NCBI GenBank assembly: GCA_023014335.1
Contig: JAECYW010000001.1
Span: 4,340,001-4,404,000, forward strand
Origin: Galerina marginata
Lineage: Eukaryota; Basidiomycota; Agaricomycetes; Agaricales; Galerinaceae
Reading direction: 5' to 3'
Length of the DNA: 64,000 nucleotides
Shown here one piece after another: positions 23,170 through 33,999 of this stretch. Made by a program: the position numbers and the translations under genes. A model generated the notes under the pieces. The model had not been told where the DNA came from, made no database searches, and saw nothing but the letters and a program-made list of their open reading frames with translations. How positions within the stretch are numbered: position 1 is the stretch's first letter; every line of letters starts with the position of its first letter.

Positions 23170-25033
23170 TTAGTTACCATCATCGGTGGCCTGGAAAGAC
23201 TTCACTGAAACTCCACCTTCCAGCGCTATGGTCCACGCTTCGATAATGCGCTCGGAAAAGCTGATAGTTACGCCCGAATTTTCTGCGCCGTAGCCTTTTG
23301 TGGTACCATGAATAAACTCTGGCCGAATGGCCATCATCGTTCCAGGGGCCTGTCTCACGACGACCTTCAAGGATATGTCGACGAAACTGCTACCCCCACC
23401 TGGTGGACCAAGCACTACCGGCTTGGGTTCTTTCTTCTGTCGCTTCGCAGCTCCGCGCAGCTGATAAGTGTGCTCGGGCTCTGGCTTTGGTAACCTGGCG
23501 GGGTTGATTCGCCTGTCGATATTGAGGGTAAATGCGTATGGAGTATAGGCACTGTCCGTATGTGTGCGACTATTTTCAAATCCCTTAGCAACTTGACAGT
23601 AGGAATAAAGAGTGTGCATACGCCTCGTAACCCTGGGATAAATACCCCTCTGGTGGTGCGCGCTTGGCGGTCGGGAAAGTGACCTCCCTATTGCCTATCT
23701 TAACCGTGTAGCCCCCGCCTGACGGCGGAATCAGTGCTGTTCGCCTATCAGAGAAAAAGCTTACCCGATGGTAAATTCGCCGCTTCGAGCTCAGGCAGCC
23801 TGTATTTGAGAAGCTGCGCGTTGGTCGCGTCGATTACTTCCTGCGGCAGAAGTTTCTCCATTAAGCCCCACGCTAGTGAGATAACACCAATGGCATCCTG
23901 GTCGTGAGCCTCTTTTGTCCCTGGCTCCATGGTCTTCTTCTTGAAGTTGTTCACCAAGCCGATGGCGCGGGCGTGGCGAGCGCCCATGTTGAGGCCCAAT
24001 TGCACCAGCGTACCTTCATCTCTGGGCTATGTGCTTGAATCAGTGGTGACGGTGGGGGGAGGGAATGTAGGACATACGCGTGTAGTTCGCCGTTCACTAC
24101 AGGCCTCTACAATGACTGCGTAGGCCCATTCGAGCAATGCAGCCGCGAATTTTTCATCGCCTAAAATATTTCGTAGAACGATGAGCTCGATGATAGGCTT
24201 GCCTGGGGAGTCTTAGTGCCGAAGTAGCAGCTGGCTAGGGAGTTACATACCATACTTCCAGCCATAATATATAACAGAATCGCCTTCACCGACAATTTCG
24301 AAGCCGGTATCTGCGTTAGTAACGTACGCATTCCCGTCCGGGACTTCGCTGAGATAGCGTCGCTGCATGAATCCATGGGCATGGTCGCGCTCCTTCTTCC
24401 GCAATTGAAAATGGGGAATTCTACCTGGCGGTAGGGCTCCAGACAGTACATCCTTCAAATAATAGCGCGTGTTGAGGAGGCCGATTTCGGTTGCCTGAAA
24501 ATAATTAGTATGGCCGACGCAGCTATAAAAACCCTCTACTTACAATTGCCCACTTTTCCTTATGCGATACACTCGGTAGAGTAGCGCTCCTCTTGCACAC
24601 CGAGAAATGCTTAATAGCATCCAAAACATCCTCGGGACAGTCTCCCCTCGATCGCACTTGGTTAAGGAGCTCGTCGAGCCGCACAAGCTAGCGAGAAGTT
24701 GAATATCCAGCTGGTATTCAGGAACAAAAAAAACTTACAGTGACCCCGACCCCAAGACTCTCCTGCCAAATCGTGGCTGCCGCAGCGCGGAGGGGGACGA
24801 GAGACGGTGTGGATTCCGTGAAGTCCACGGCGTCTAATGCCATAAGACACTGCAGGGTGCTGGGCTTCTGAAGGAAAGTAATCCCTGTATAAATTCCACT
24901 GGCTCAGAATTTGCAGGCGGTTTGAATTGCTAGCCTCACATTCCATAAGGCGTTTCTTGCGTGCATCCTTTGCATCAAGCCCCTCACGCCGTGCACCCCG
25001 TCCCTTCTGCTTTGAGTCCTGGTTACGCGGCAT
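23170..25033 (-). CDS. Predicted protein with 2OG-Fe(II)-oxygenase-like C-terminus (497 aa)
   Basis: Eight minus-strand exons keep phase: 24940-25033, 24739-24884, 24544-24687, 24251-24494, 24101-24202, 23765-24019, 23632-23718 and 23170-23591, giving 497 residues. The start MPRNQDSKQKGRGARREGLD is basic and probably nuclear-targeting. The C-terminal domain has H368-T-D370 (FENSRTHTDSAY), then FVDISLKVVVRQAPGTMM, a distal H452 (RPEFIHGTT) and R472 (TISFSERIIEAW). HxD, a distal His and a following Arg are the iron and 2-oxoglutarate ligands of the double-stranded beta-helix dioxygenase fold. Two joins are weaker: the intron 24020-24100 uses a GAG acceptor in my model, and the intron 23592-23631 is only 40 nt. 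Substrate unknown; TET/JBP-type DNA oxygenases are one candidate relative. Confidence 0.6.
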
Positions 25034-26040
25034 TGAGATACGCTGGCTGTGTGTGTTTTGAGCAGAAATTCAGCGCGTGAAAAGTACAGCTGAGAGTTGG
25101 CAGCGCTGGAAGGGCCGGGTATGGGTTAAATACAGCTTTGAACGCACGGCAGCCTGCAGGCGCGCGGGAAATACTGCACTGAAACAATGAGGCAAAGCTC
25201 AGGCTTCCATTTTGGAAATCAACACATAGAAAGAAAAGCGATAGGTAGTCACGAATCATTGAAATCGGCTATGGCGTACCTCAGTGGGCGAAATAATTAA
25301 TATTGTGCACTCGTCGGGAAGATACCCTGTGATGTCATTTGCCAAGCAATCGGGTTTGCCTTTTGATCAGCGGCCCGAGCGTGCGATTTCAATTGCGCTT
25401 GTCATGTATTTATGACAACCAACCACGTTTTCTTTTCCACCCTTCCCCCCCAACTTCCAACCGCCAGCACTGGCGCCCAGACGCAGCTGCGATCCACCCC
25501 GACACACTGTGCCGCCAGGTGAAGCTAGCGTGGGGCAAGACCAACCCTCCCCCCTCCTTGTGGCACCTGGCTACATTGGGCTCCACCTCCGGCTGTCTAT
25601 GGCGTCGGCGGTGAAATGTAGCAAGGTAGGACCAAAACACCTGGCCGCCCGTCACCAGCAAAGTATACTGCCACCCTGCCGTTCCAGCGGTATGTACCCG
25701 CCCATATATACCGCCCATACCATGCTCACATCCCCTGCAGCCTAACCCTCCTTCTTCGACGCAGCCATCCCCCTTTTCTTCCCAGTCAATTTTATCCGCA
25801 GGTACGCCCTCCCCTCCCCCGGATTCGTATACCCCAGCTAATACCCAACCTGCTACGTAGTTTCTTTTGTTGCGACCCTGGCTCCTCACAGCTGCATGGC
25901 TTTGAGTCAGTGTTGCAGCATGGGCGCTGGCCAACTATTGGCATATGGGCCCCCGCCCTGAGTTGTCCATACTCCCGCGCTGTCCAGCTCTTCTACAGCT
26001 AAGGCTCTCGCGGGCTGTCGTCATTCCTACCCACACCAGC
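25034..26040. other. Intergenic, includes divergent promoter space
   Basis: No gene recognised. The first 200 bases should hold the promoter of the minus-strand gene that starts at 25033. GC-rich open frames at 25410-25934 on the minus strand lack family resemblance and are probably compositional. Confidence 0.4.
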
Positions 26041-28520
26041 AGATTAGACTGCAGCCAGTATCTTGGCGGCACTACCTAGGCAGCAGCGGCGGCCTGAGCC
26101 GGGAACGCCCGTCTCGGCTGTTCCCTTCCTCATTCTTTTCTGTACGCATCGCTGCCTTTTTTTGCTCTTTTTACGCAGCTTATTTCCTTGCGGTACTATT
26201 TTTGTTTTGGCGAACTTTTCTTTTCTGTCTCTCGTAGTCCCCATGTTCGGATTCTTCTTCGGTTCTCTCTGTTCCAAATTTCCCCCCTGCAGCTCGGCTC
26301 GGCTCATTTTCGGTTCCGCTCTGCCGACTAGCCCGCGAGAGGCGAGTTTGAGTCCGCGATCGGGGTCTAGTTCGCGCAGTGCGAGCGGACATGAGCTCGG
26401 CGGGGTTTTTGGAGCTGCTGCTGGTGGGAGAGTGGGCTTGGGTATTCGGATCGAGGAGGATCTGAGCTATCGCGGTATGTTTTCAATTATATTTTTCGCG
26501 GAAACCAAGTTGGCTGATATATTTAAATTTTAGATGATATTGAAACACACCACCACGTTCAATCTCAGCGCGAACGCGAACAGGAGCTAGAGGAGGCCAT
26601 GGCCATGCCTCCCCCGGCCTTGCCTTCCTCGGCGGGCCCTCCCAGGCACGTCAATGTCGCAATCAACAGTGGCCATGTCACACTCAACGTCAACCGCCAC
26701 CACGAAAAAACTCAACCACCACTTTCTCCGCAAATTCAGGCCCCCACTCCCGCCTTGATAGCTGTACCTTCACTTTCACCTGGATCTCAGCCATTGTCAG
26801 CGACTGGCACTTCACCGCTACACTCGCTCGCGAACTTGTCGCTGCTATCTCCCGCGTTGATCTCTCAAGCCCACCCACATCCACCACCGCCTCCTACGCC
26901 GGCGGGAGCAGCCGTATCCTCACAAGTAACCTCAATAGCATCGCCACCACCACCACCAGCGCCGGCCCACCCCTTCCCCTTCCCGCGGCCCCGCTCGTTC
27001 TCGCTACGCCAGCTCCAATCTAACTCGGATGCAGAATCACAGGCAACACGACAACCCCAGCCGTAGCTGCACTCGTCCTAGGAGCCGTGGACGCCTATTT
27101 GTCGTGTCGATGCTGGCTTATCGCGCAGATCTTCCAGCCCAGCTGTTTCCTCCCCGTCTCGAATACCAGAGCCCGCGTTGCCAGCACCATCGTCGAGTTT
27201 AACGTCGAAATCGCGGCAGGTTGATGGGCGAGTTCCTACACTGCCTGCTAGGGTTCGTGATGGTGTGGAAATTGACGGTGCTGCGACGATAAAACGTGCG
27301 AGGTCGAGATCGACTTCGATCGCGTCTTCTGCGCCGGGTCAGGGGGTAGATGAGGATGTGGAAATGGAGGTGGAGCCTCAAGCCGAGGAGGATGAGCATG
27401 GGCTCCAGGAACGAGGGATGCCGTCGCCATTGACGAGCCCTACGCCTGCCTCGCATGACCTGGTGGATGAACATGCATCCGAGGCCCCTCCTCCTCACAC
27501 TGCTGCGGCTGCATCTCCGCGTGCTGCTTCAGTCGAAGAAGATGCCCCAGGACCTGCAGTTTCTCCTGAACCACCCTCACCGCCAGCCCCGACCTCAGGC
27601 GACCATTCATCGCCTAACCACCCCGCGATCGAGATTGACGCTGTTCTACTTTCCCCATCGCCCTCCTGGGCATCATCACCCCTTTCAACCGCTCCTTAAT
27701 CCCCAATGCCCCTCTCTTCCGTCTCGGGACCACCAATACCCCCCCTCCATCGACGTCTGCGTCTGAATCAGCAGATCAAGCATGTCCAACTTCGCCTTTA
27801 TCGCCCTCGTCACCCTCCTCTCCTACATCAGCGGCGCAGGCGCAGGCAGCAGCTCCGACGAAGGTTAAGCTGTCTCTATGCGACTCGTGCTTAGGAAGAT
27901 GAAGCAGCGCGAGGAGATGGAGGTTTTGAAGGGTGTACAGGCGTCGCCGATGAGCGCCAGCTCGGCTTCGGGGACGGATGGCGAGGGTGAAGGGGATGTG
28001 GAGGCTGGTGCTGGGTCGACGGGCGCGGGGGCGGGGGCGGGGGCTGATGAAGTTTTGGCTGTGGATGGGCGGCATGCGTCAGACTCTCTCCCAATCCGTC
28101 GTTTGGCGCTGGCGGTCCTGGCTCCGGGCCTGGCTCTGGCTTCGGCTCTGGCTTTGGTGATCGGTTCCTGACCAGGCACCCTCCTCCACACATGCGCCTG
28201 TCCACAAACTCCAATGCCCACAGCGTCAGTGTAAATGCCAACGCAGCTGCCAACGTGACCCACCCGCCTCCTCCTAATGCACCACGCGCCCTTCGCCAAT
28301 CTCTTTCCCACTCTCGAGGAGGCGGTCCGCCTACTTCCAATTCGTCGTTCCCGCATACACATCCGTACGGAGGTGGCGGTGCTGCTGCTGCTGCTGGAGG
28401 TGCGAGCAGAGGCTCGCATTTCATCCCGCGCGGACCCTCTGCTACTGTCATTATTCGATTAGTCTATGAATGTGACTCGCTCTCTGTCGGTTTAAAACTT
28501 CAATTATGTCTGCCACGAAG
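26041..28520 (+). pseudogene. Degraded low-complexity gene, resembles the C-terminal tail of a SET3/MLL5-like protein
   Basis: Open pieces in changing frames: 26338-26470 (GRVGLGIRIEEDL), after an intron 26533-26700 (QREREQELEEAMAMPP), 27178-27699 (acidic, ending in TAA), 27720-27890 (TSASESADQA, then KVKLSL), 27885-28080 (VLRKMKQREEMEVLKG) and 28192-28450 (SHFIPRGPSA). A one-base deletion near 27885 separates KVKLSL-CD from VLRKMKQREE; restoring continuity gives a basic motif I recall from the tails of fungal SET3-type methyltransferases. The PHD and SET domains are absent. At least two frameshifts and a stop make this a pseudogene; the family assignment is tentative. Confidence 0.4.
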
Positions 28521-30634
28521 ATGAAATTCGTTAGTTGAATTACATGAAATACATATACTGCCTGCTCCGCCTGGTTTGCGTGATTGTTGACCCCTGTGTA
28601 GCTCCTCTTTTCATATGAGCTGCTAGCGCTGTGACCGCCTTGAACTCGCTCATTCTTTTTACACGCCACTGTATGTGTAATAGTATGTTGGAATATAATA
28701 TGGGTTTTATTCTATTTTCCTGGATACCGGTCAACCAGTGGAGGGGCAAAGAACCATTAATTTACAGCCACATCGACCTAACGGCAGCCTATGTGAACCG
28801 ATAACAGCAGATATTAAGCGAGGTTGCCCAATCTAATGGATGTGAGCATACTAGAGCATATATCAGCAGATTTATTCTCACTTTTCGGACGTGGTATGCT
28901 CTGGTCAATACCTTTGATGGCGCCTGTCGTCGTCCGATTTCAACATATCTCGCTGGTTCTCAACTGGTGGGCTTTTGACTAGGATTGATCCCGCGCGCGC
29001 CAAAGCCTGAACTCGTTGATTTGGCAGCAATTCCCTTCTAGGTAACAGGTGTGAAGCTAATTATTGCTGTTTTCAGAATGGCTGGCGAAAGGGGTTTTTG
29101 TTCGCACACACACATTTTGAGAATTTCGGTCCGTTTATTGAAGTCTAATAATCCGAGGATTGCTGCCGGAAGAAAGCTCGAGTTCTACTTGAAGACTCAA
29201 AAGACGCATGGCCAGTTCCGTGGAGTGCAACCGCAGCTCCGGTACTTATTTCATTAAGCAGGTCCCGCAACCTCCGTAGTCGAAGTCTATGCGAGTCTAT
29301 ATGCTACTAAAAAGGTTTATTTGTACCGACCAAAGACCTGAAGACCGTCGCAAAAATTACGCATTGACGGAGGACTATTCTAGCTTGTAGATTTAGATCG
29401 TGGGGGGGAAGCAAAACGAGTCTCATCGTCGACGTCCCTCGAATCTTGAGTCTAATCCAGATCGCAACAAATTATAGATCCATCTACGTAGAATTTCTAT
29501 TTTAAAGGTGCCTCGACGACCGTGAGGCGCTTAATTAATTAATGGGAGGCAATTGGCAATTCCCTCCGCCTCGTCGTCGTCATGCATCACAACTCAGGTG
29601 TTCTTTTTATCTCGATTTAATTAACAGCCGCTTTTGGATCCCGCAGTCTACGACCATGAGAAAGACGGCAACGGTTAATAGTTGTTAAGCCTAAACGAGG
29701 CTCATGCAGTGCGATACGAGTATGCGATAAATAGATGAGATACGTATGAGCAACAAAAAAAACAAAAACCGTATAAGACACACGAAACCCCAAGTCCCAA
29801 GACCACGTCGAGAACTTGGAATTTTGAAGGGAAGGGGAGGAAGGAAGTTATTAAAATATAACACGTCGTATAGAGAATAGGGATAGAGAGAGGAAAAATG
29901 GAAAGTCGACATTCGAAACCAGACACGAAGGCGTAAATGAAAGAAAGAAGACCAGAAGAAAAGGGAAGAGAGGAAAAGAGAAGGGTACATGCGGCGCGAT
30001 GCGGCCAGGTTTTTGACTGCGAGCAAGTGAGGTGGAAAGAAGATGAGGGGTCGTTGACGTTCGTACGTGTGTATGACGATGATTGTTGGGTGAATGGATG
30101 ACGTCGAAGGTGGTTGCAGTGAATGATGATGGTACACAGTCCGGATGAAGAGTAAAACGCGACACGTATGAGGATGATAGGGAGGGGGGGAGGGTGCAGA
30201 GGGCGACAGCCGAATGTCAATGTAAATTTGGTATCGAAGTCGTTTAAAAATAAAACACGAATAAAAAGAAACAAAATTTGGTTGGAAAAGCGAGCGATAG
30301 GGAGAGTAATACCGCATATATGTACATACGGTTCGTGGAGGGGGTGCGAATGTTAAGGACCAAAAAAAAGGGGACGGAGGAGGAGGAAGAGAGTTAGATA
30401 TAAATAGCGGTATCATTCCCATCCAAAAATAACATCGACATCGACATCGAAAAACGACAACGACAACGCGGGCATCGAACAACGACGGCGACGGGCACAC
30501 ACCGACCCAAGGCAACATCGCACCTGTCATGGCCAAGCCAGTCAGATAACTGACATGGAACAGAAGGACAGCAAGTCAGAAAAAAGACGACGTACCCACA
30601 TGGCCCCTTCACGACGATGGCACCGCACCCGGAC
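28521..30634. other. Non-coding region, including pyrimidine-rich DNA 3' of the Galpha pseudogene
   Basis: No gene recognised. From 29691 to 30536 the minus strand is pyrimidine-rich and open for 281 codons, but the predicted peptide is runs of F, L, S, P and Y with no domain. Because it lies directly downstream of the Galpha stop codon it is more likely old 3' untranslated sequence. Confidence 0.4.
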
Positions 30635-32211
30635 TTACAGCAAGCTGCACTCCCGCAGGTGCAGCTGTAGTAGGATGTCCTGGATCGCACTTAGCACGGC
30701 TGTAAGATAAGGAAAAGAAGGAACGTCACTACGGGTCTCGAAGAAACGACAAAGGGCCGAAAAACTTACACTTGATCTGCGGGGTATCAGTTGCACACGT
30801 ATAGTGCGCATGTATCTGCTTCGTCGCAGCGCTCTGGTTGAGGCTGACGAAGCGGTGCAGGAGGTAGTCGCAGGCGGCGTCGTAGTTGTTCCCACCCTTG
30901 GTAGCTTCTCGGCGAAGAGATCGATCTTGTTTAGAAAGAGGATCTGCCATTGGAAGGGGTTGTTAGGGCGGGGATGGTTGACAGGAAGAAGGGGAAAAGG
31001 CCGTACGATTGAGGTCTTGACGAACCACCGCGAGTTGCATATCGAGTCGAACGGTGTCAGGGCTTCTTGCATACGAGTCTACGAAGACGAAAAAAATTAT
31101 TAGAGAAAGATAAGCAGAAGAACGAAAAGAAACATACCACACTCTCGTCCTCATAAAGCATCTGATCATACTTGCTCAAACTGATCAAAAACACCAGCGC
31201 AGTCACATTCTCGAAACAATGAATCCACTTCTTCCTCTCACTCCGCTGACCGCCCACATCGAACGACTTGTACGTCAGCTCGTCCACTTTGAACTTCTTC
31301 TCCGTGATCCCTGTCGTCTTCACTCGACTCCGCAGAATATTCTGGTCTGTGGGGAGGTAAGAGGGTGACGCCATGCGGTCGATGGCGTTGCAGTAGTACA
31401 CGGCCGAGTCGTTGAGCTGGAACTCGCGCGAACGGCGGACGGCCTCTTGCACGGCGCCGTCCCGTCAGAAGGAGCGTACAGCGTCGGCGACATCTCGTGG
31501 CAGAACTTCAGCTTCGATTTGGGCGGGGAGGGAGACGATGATGGCACGGCGAGTGTCGTTTTGGGGTGCAAGCGCGAGGTCCAGCTGGGGCATGGCCCCT
31601 GGGATGGCTCTGAGGAATTTGTCAGCACATGGGCAACAAAGAGACGGAGGAAAAAACGTACCACATCGACTGAATTGTATTCAAGTAGATAATCTCCTTG
31701 TACGAGTCCTGCTTCAAGTCGTTGTAGCCTCCGTGGTGGATGGGCTTCATTTGTTTCAGCACTGTTGACTGTGAGATAACGACATTAGCTGATGACCGAG
31801 ACGATCTGGCCCGCATATAGACGGCGCCAGAGGACTAAAAACGAGAAGACGAACTTGCCCGACTCTCCAGCTCCCAACAATAACATCTTGATTTCATTCT
31901 TCGCCATCAAACGATCCCGCTTCAGCTGGTTCTCAATCTCGTCGTTTCCTGCAACGAAAGTATCAGCATCATCGTCTCAACAAGTCGCGATAGAGGAACA
32001 GAAATGATCTGTGGGCACGAAACGCAGAAACGACGCACCCCGCCAGGCGGCTGGCGGAAGGACAAACACCGGTAAAACGAACATCCGCCACCCAGCAGCG
32101 ACCACCGAGACACCCAGCGCCGCCGATGTCCACTAAAGACGCAGGAAGAAGAGGAGGATACTCACTGGCCTTGGCCTCAGCGTCGATACCAGTAGATTGT
32201 ACGCAGCCCAT
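30635..32211 (-). pseudogene. Heterotrimeric G protein alpha subunit, multiply disabled
   Basis: Minus-strand exons give a clear Galpha: MGCVQSTGIDAEAKA (32166-32211, with the myristoylation/palmitoylation MGC start), [117 protein letters not shown] and [14 protein letters not shown] to a TAA at 30635-30637. Lesions: (1) the donor right after GESGK reads AAG-TTCGTC, one G short of AAG-GTTCGTC, so canonical splicing shifts frame inside the P-loop; (2) TGA at about 31463-31465 replaces the Trp of RSLWRD; (3) after FAEKLP about 12 to 15 residues are missing and the frame shifts before [12 protein letters not shown]. Galpha proteins transmit receptor signals by GTP binding; this copy should not. 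Confidence 0.85.
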
Positions 32212-32219
32212 TGTATTTT

Positions 32220-33250
32220 CGCTGGTGTTGTCAGGGGCTCTTGGGTGGAATTGGAGTATAGCTCGCCGCGATGCAGAAGCGACCGACAGAGGTGAGATAA
32301 GCAGTGAACGTCGTTAGGAACGACGACGACGGCGAAGGGAGTTGGGCATGGGCAGCGTGGACGGGGTGGGCGGGACGTCGTCGTCGGGATGATGTCCTAC
32401 GGGAGGTGGACGTATGACTGCGTCCAGTCGTCGACTTCGACGAGTTCGTCGTAGTGGGCCGTTAGGCGTGGGTAGTTGTACATTGAATGTGCGTGGGCGC
32501 CGTGAACAGATTTGCTGCCAGTAGCAGAAGCAGTCGCAGTAACCGCCACTGCACCAGCACCCGTACCCGCATCTGCACTCGACCCTCCTCTTCTACCACC
32601 TCCACCCGCACCACCCCCCTCAGCATCGTCCTCTCCCTGCCCCTGCGCAACACGCCCTCCTCCCCACCCGCGCTCCTCTTCGTCCGCACCTCCAACACAC
32701 TCGCAAACTTGATACGATGCGAACGTGACCGGGATCAGTGGACGCACTACCCCCGCTGGCTCACGCACGACTTTGCGAGGGTCGAAAGGGAGGGAGAGAC
32801 ATTGGCGAGCGTCGTTTGTTCGATATGGCGGATCTTCCAGGAAGGGACGAGAGGAACCGCTGGTTGTAGAATTTTCGTCCACTGTGAGTCCAAGTCAACG
32901 TCAGGAGAGTCGAAGGAAGGAAAGGAAGAAACTCACAGATGACTGCCAAGCAGAAGGTGACATTGTGTGCTGTGGGAAGTAAGTCCTAACTGACACGATG
33001 CACGTTGCACATCGTACGGCGCAGCGTAATCGTCATCGTGGCGGGATTCGGTTCGGGTCGCGTCTTGAGATAAGTTGAGTTAGACATAATCGAAACGATG
33101 AGCATCGAACGAATGGCCAAAAACAGTAGGGATTTCGAGGTCGATGATCACATGAAAGTGAAATAAATGCAACAACGAACTGAGAAGGAGTCAGAACGTT
33201 CGGATAAAGCATTCAGAATTGCGGTACCTATGTTTGTGTCAATCAAAAAA
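32220..33250. other. Upstream flank of the Galpha pseudogene, duplicated at 16459-17400
   Basis: A proline/alanine-coding GC-rich stretch (32510-32700 plus) and the landmarks CTCCAACACACTCGCAAACTTG, TCTTCCAGGAAGGGA and GAGTCAGAACGTTCGG are shared with the block at 16459-17400. Competing frames are open on both strands, and the two copies do not agree on one, so I treat it as promoter/leader sequence rather than a gene. Confidence 0.45.
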
Positions 33251-33999
33251 TCAACGGAACCAATCGTCATAATCCAGCCCTCGGTCCAAGTCGCCGATGG
33301 CAGATGATAAGGTAACATGTGCTCGAGAGAGTGAGAAGAAGAGGGTGGACGTGATTAGAAGATCGCCAGCTGGCATTGGCTCGTAGACATAGTCCAGAGC
33401 CGTAGCGACAAGGTGGTACCGCATGCGCGATGTCAGCTGGTAAACGACACACGGTAAAAACGCGGTGTGTCGTTTCGTAAGGCAGAAGCGCATAGCGCAG
33501 CTACGCGTTACGGCACCGTCTGGAAACAACTCAAGGTGGTCCCACATGAGTCGTTTGGGGCACAAACCACGGCATTACACCGTGATTCGTCCAGACAGTG
33601 TTTGTCCATGATGGAGGGAGGAAGAGGTGAGACCAGCTGGCACGATACCCTGGATTGGTCATCGGACTGGCTAATAATAGACACGCCAGGCACGGTATTC
33701 CGTATATGACTTCAGGTTCTCTACCGCTCGAATTTCTCCACTCATACCCGCTGCGATAACCGTGGACTTTGGACAAAATGCAGCGAACACAGACATATGA
33801 CCTGTTGGCACTACCAGGTAAATTTTGGACACTCTGCGCATAGTCACGGTAGCTAATGAAAATCGTAGGGGACAGGAGTGTGCATCGCGCATTGAGTCCT
33901 TCAGGTAACTGGGTCTACGTCAATTATGCCTGCTTGACTGCTGAAAGGAAAAGTGCTTTAGGATCGCAGGCATCGCATAAACGTGACTACGGTGAAGCA
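33250..33999. other. Intergenic, promoter side of the AT-hook/oxygenase gene
   Basis: No separate gene supported. An in-frame ATG at 33856 would add 48 residues to the downstream gene (MKIVGDRSVHRALSPSG and onward). I prefer the ATG at 34000 because the acidic MEISDREDGEISEEE start looks more natural, but the upstream start is possible. Confidence 0.4.

Noticed and set aside
29691..30536. 281-codon open frame on the minus strand
   Set aside because: The peptide is runs of F, L, S, P and Y without a domain, the DNA is a pyrimidine-rich strand, and it lies just 3' of the Galpha stop. More likely untranslated sequence.
31600..31680. Apparent TGA at the third Galpha splice junction
   Set aside because: Using the GT two bases earlier (GTGGTA donor) avoids the stop and gives QSIAIPGAMPQ, so I did not count this as a lesion.
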